A stretch of 5,005 bases of DNA from Chloroflexia bacterium (GTDB taxonomy: Bacteria; Chloroflexota; Chloroflexia; Thermomicrobiales; UBA6265). Below are positions 3,879 through 5,005 of this stretch, one piece after another. The number at the start of each line of letters is the position of its first letter. Position 1 is the stretch's first letter. Both the position numbers and the translations under genes were made by a program. The stretch covers positions 1-5,005 of the forward strand of contig JACDBO010000425.1 in the NCBI GenBank assembly GCA_013694885.1. The letters are read 5' to 3'. The notes beneath the pieces are model-generated. The model saw only the letters and a program-made list of their open reading frames with translations. It did no database searches and had not been told where the DNA came from.

Positions 3879-5005
3879 ATGATTGATGAACCTGCCGACT
3901 CTGACCATGACATTGGCGAGCCGACAGCCGATGTGCTGAGCGTGTCCGGGAAGTCTCCATGGGGTTTCGGCACGCGGGCGGTCCACGCCGGGGAAGGGCC
4001 GGACCCGGTGACGGGCGCGGTCGGGACACCGGTCTACCAGAACACGACATTCGCGTTCCGGTCGGCGGAGCAGATCGCCTCGTTTCAGGCCGGCGAGCTG
4101 CCGCACTACGCCTACACTCGCGACGGCAACCCCACCATCCGCTGCCTGGAATTGAAACTGGCCGATCTCGAAGGGGCGGAGGCGGCGCTGGCGACCGCGT
4201 CCGGTATGGCGGCGATCAGCGCGACGGTACTCGAACTGATCAAGGACGGTGGCCACCTCGTCGCCTCTCCCGACATCTACGCCGTGGCCAAAATCTTCCT
4301 GGAACAGGATCTCCCCCGGTACGGCGCCAGCGTCACGTTTGCCGACACCACCGATCTCGCCGCGGTGGAGGCCGCGATCCGGCCGGAGACGCGTGTGATC
4401 CACACCGAAGTTTTCTCCAACCCCACACTTCGCGTCGTCGATGTGGCGGCGCTGGCCGCGGTGGCGCACGCACACAACCTGCCGCTGGTGGTCGACAACA
4501 CCTTTCTCTCGCCGGCGCTCTTGCGACCGCTCGACCACGGTGCCGACGTCGTCATCCACAGCGCCACGAAGTACCTCGCCGGGCACGGGCAAGTGATCGG
4601 TGGGGTAGTCGCCGGTCGTGCCGATCTGATCCGCTGTATCGCCGCGCGCTTGTCGCACCTCGGCGGGACGATCAGCCCATTCAGCGCCTGGCTGATCCTG
4701 AGCGGCGTCAAGACCCTCGGCCTGCGAGTCCGCCAGCAGAGCGCGTCCGCCCTCGCCGTCGCTGAATTGCTCGCCGGCCACCCGGCGGTGATGGAACTCA
4801 ACTACCCCGGCCTGCCATCGCACTCCGGCCACGAGACCGCGCGGCACCTGACCGGCGGTGCGTGCGGCGGCATGATCTCGTTCGCGCTTCGCCATGAAGC
4901 CAAAGCGCCCTTCCTGAACGCCCTGCGGTTGCCGCTGAAGGCGGTCAGCCTCGGCGACGTGGTCTCGCTCGTGTGGCCGTTCGCGGGCAGCGACCTGATC
5001 CGCCT
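3879..5005 (+). CDS. Cys/Met metabolism PLP-dependent enzyme (cystathionine gamma-synthase/lyase-like), 3' end outside window
   Basis: The frame is open from ATG 3879 to the window end (375 residues plus two bases). It belongs to the fold-type I Cys/Met-metabolism PLP enzymes (cystathionine gamma-synthase, gamma- or beta-lyase, O-acetylhomoserine sulfhydrylase, methionine gamma-lyase), which act in transsulfuration or methionine synthesis in the cytoplasm. Visible motifs: GTRAVHAGEGPDPVTGAV (31-48); YTRDGNPT (79-86), whose YxR binds the cofactor phosphate of the partner subunit; ASGMAAI (107-113); EVFSNPTLRVVD (177-188); VVDNTF (204-209), with D206 for the pyridine nitrogen; SATKYLAGHGQVIGG (228-242), with Schiff-base lysine K231; NYPGLPSH (308-315); and AVSLGDVVSLV (355-365). 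About 30-45 residues are probably missing at the end. The segment DIYAVAKIFLEQDLP (132-146) departs from the common YGGT-type loop, so I do not assign substrate specificity. A ~27-residue acidic N-terminal extension precedes the core. The in-frame TAG at 3837 excludes a longer start. Confidence 0.93.
   Translation, partial: MIDEPADSDHDIGEPTADVLSVSGKSPWGFGTRAVHAGEGPDPVTGAVGTPVYQNTTFAFRSAEQIASFQAGELPHYAYTRDGNPTIRCLELKLADLEGAEAALATASGMAAISATVLELIKDGGHLVASPDIYAVAKIFLEQDLPRYGASVTFADTTDLAAVEAAIRPETRVIHTEVFSNPTLRVVDVAALAAVAHAHNLPLVVDNTFLSPALLRPLDHGADVVIHSATKYLAGHGQVIGGVVAGRADLIRCIAARLSHLGGTISPFSAWLILSGVKTLGLRVRQQSASALAVAELLAGHPAVMELNYPGLPSHSGHETARHLTGGACGGMISFALRHEAKAPFLNALRLPLKAVSLGDVVSLVWPFAGSDLIR

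Noticed and set aside
3579..4895. 438-codon open frame on the minus strand
   Set aside because: It is antisense to the PLP enzyme, whose motifs and catalytic lysine are clear. The translation is Arg/Gly-rich with no recognisable domain, as expected of a shadow in GC-rich DNA.
1..5005. CRISPR arrays, tRNA or rRNA genes, insertion sequences
   Set aside because: I see no regularly spaced repeats, no cloverleaf with a GTTCGA-type arm, and no transposase-like protein on either strand.

Overview
This is a GC-rich bacterial window (roughly 64% G+C by eye) holding six supported protein genes. Two of them run off the ends. The codon bias, the chorismate and sulfur amino acid genes, and a dispersed-repeat-like core between the first two genes would fit a high-GC Chloroflexota genome (Thermomicrobia-like). 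That placement is recollection and inference; no rRNA or marker gene confirms it.

Left part (1-1903). A membrane protein fragment reads rightward into the window and stops at 397. It converges on a leftward pair: a 2H-phosphoesterase (ThpR/LigT, RNA 2',3'-cyclic phosphodiesterase family) followed by a LOG/TIGR00725-type Rossmann nucleotide-binding protein. The second gene of the pair starts inside the stop codon of the first (GTGA overlap), so they are a coupled two-gene operon. The ~300-base convergent gap (398-695) has no gene. It does hold a perfect 7-bp hairpin, a dispersed-repeat-like core, and a 9-bp inverted repeat whose right arm encodes the last residues and lies against the stop of the LOG-like gene.

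Centre (1904-3691). A ~113-base divergent intergenic region separates the leftward operon from a rightward set. On the minus strand a TATACT box sits exactly where a leaderless start at 1903 would need it. On the plus strand, pheA (prephenate dehydratase, catalytic domain plus ACT domain) is followed after 16 bases by a protein that resembles the chorismate dehydratase family MqnA (menaquinone/futalosine branch) but lacks some expected motif residues. These two genes are probably cotranscribed. pheA acts on prephenate, one step after chorismate, and the MqnA family acts on chorismate itself.

Right part (3692-5005). A 187-base leader carries an almost ideal Shine-Dalgarno sequence in front of an 8-codon mini-ORF. 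A strong structured element follows (9-bp outer stem plus 7-bp inner stem with alternative pairings). After that comes a Cys/Met-metabolism PLP enzyme (cystathionine gamma-synthase/lyase fold type), which is cut off by the window end at about residue 375. This leader is the best candidate here for undescribed regulation. It does not match any SAM-, T-box- or cobalamin-type element I can recognise.
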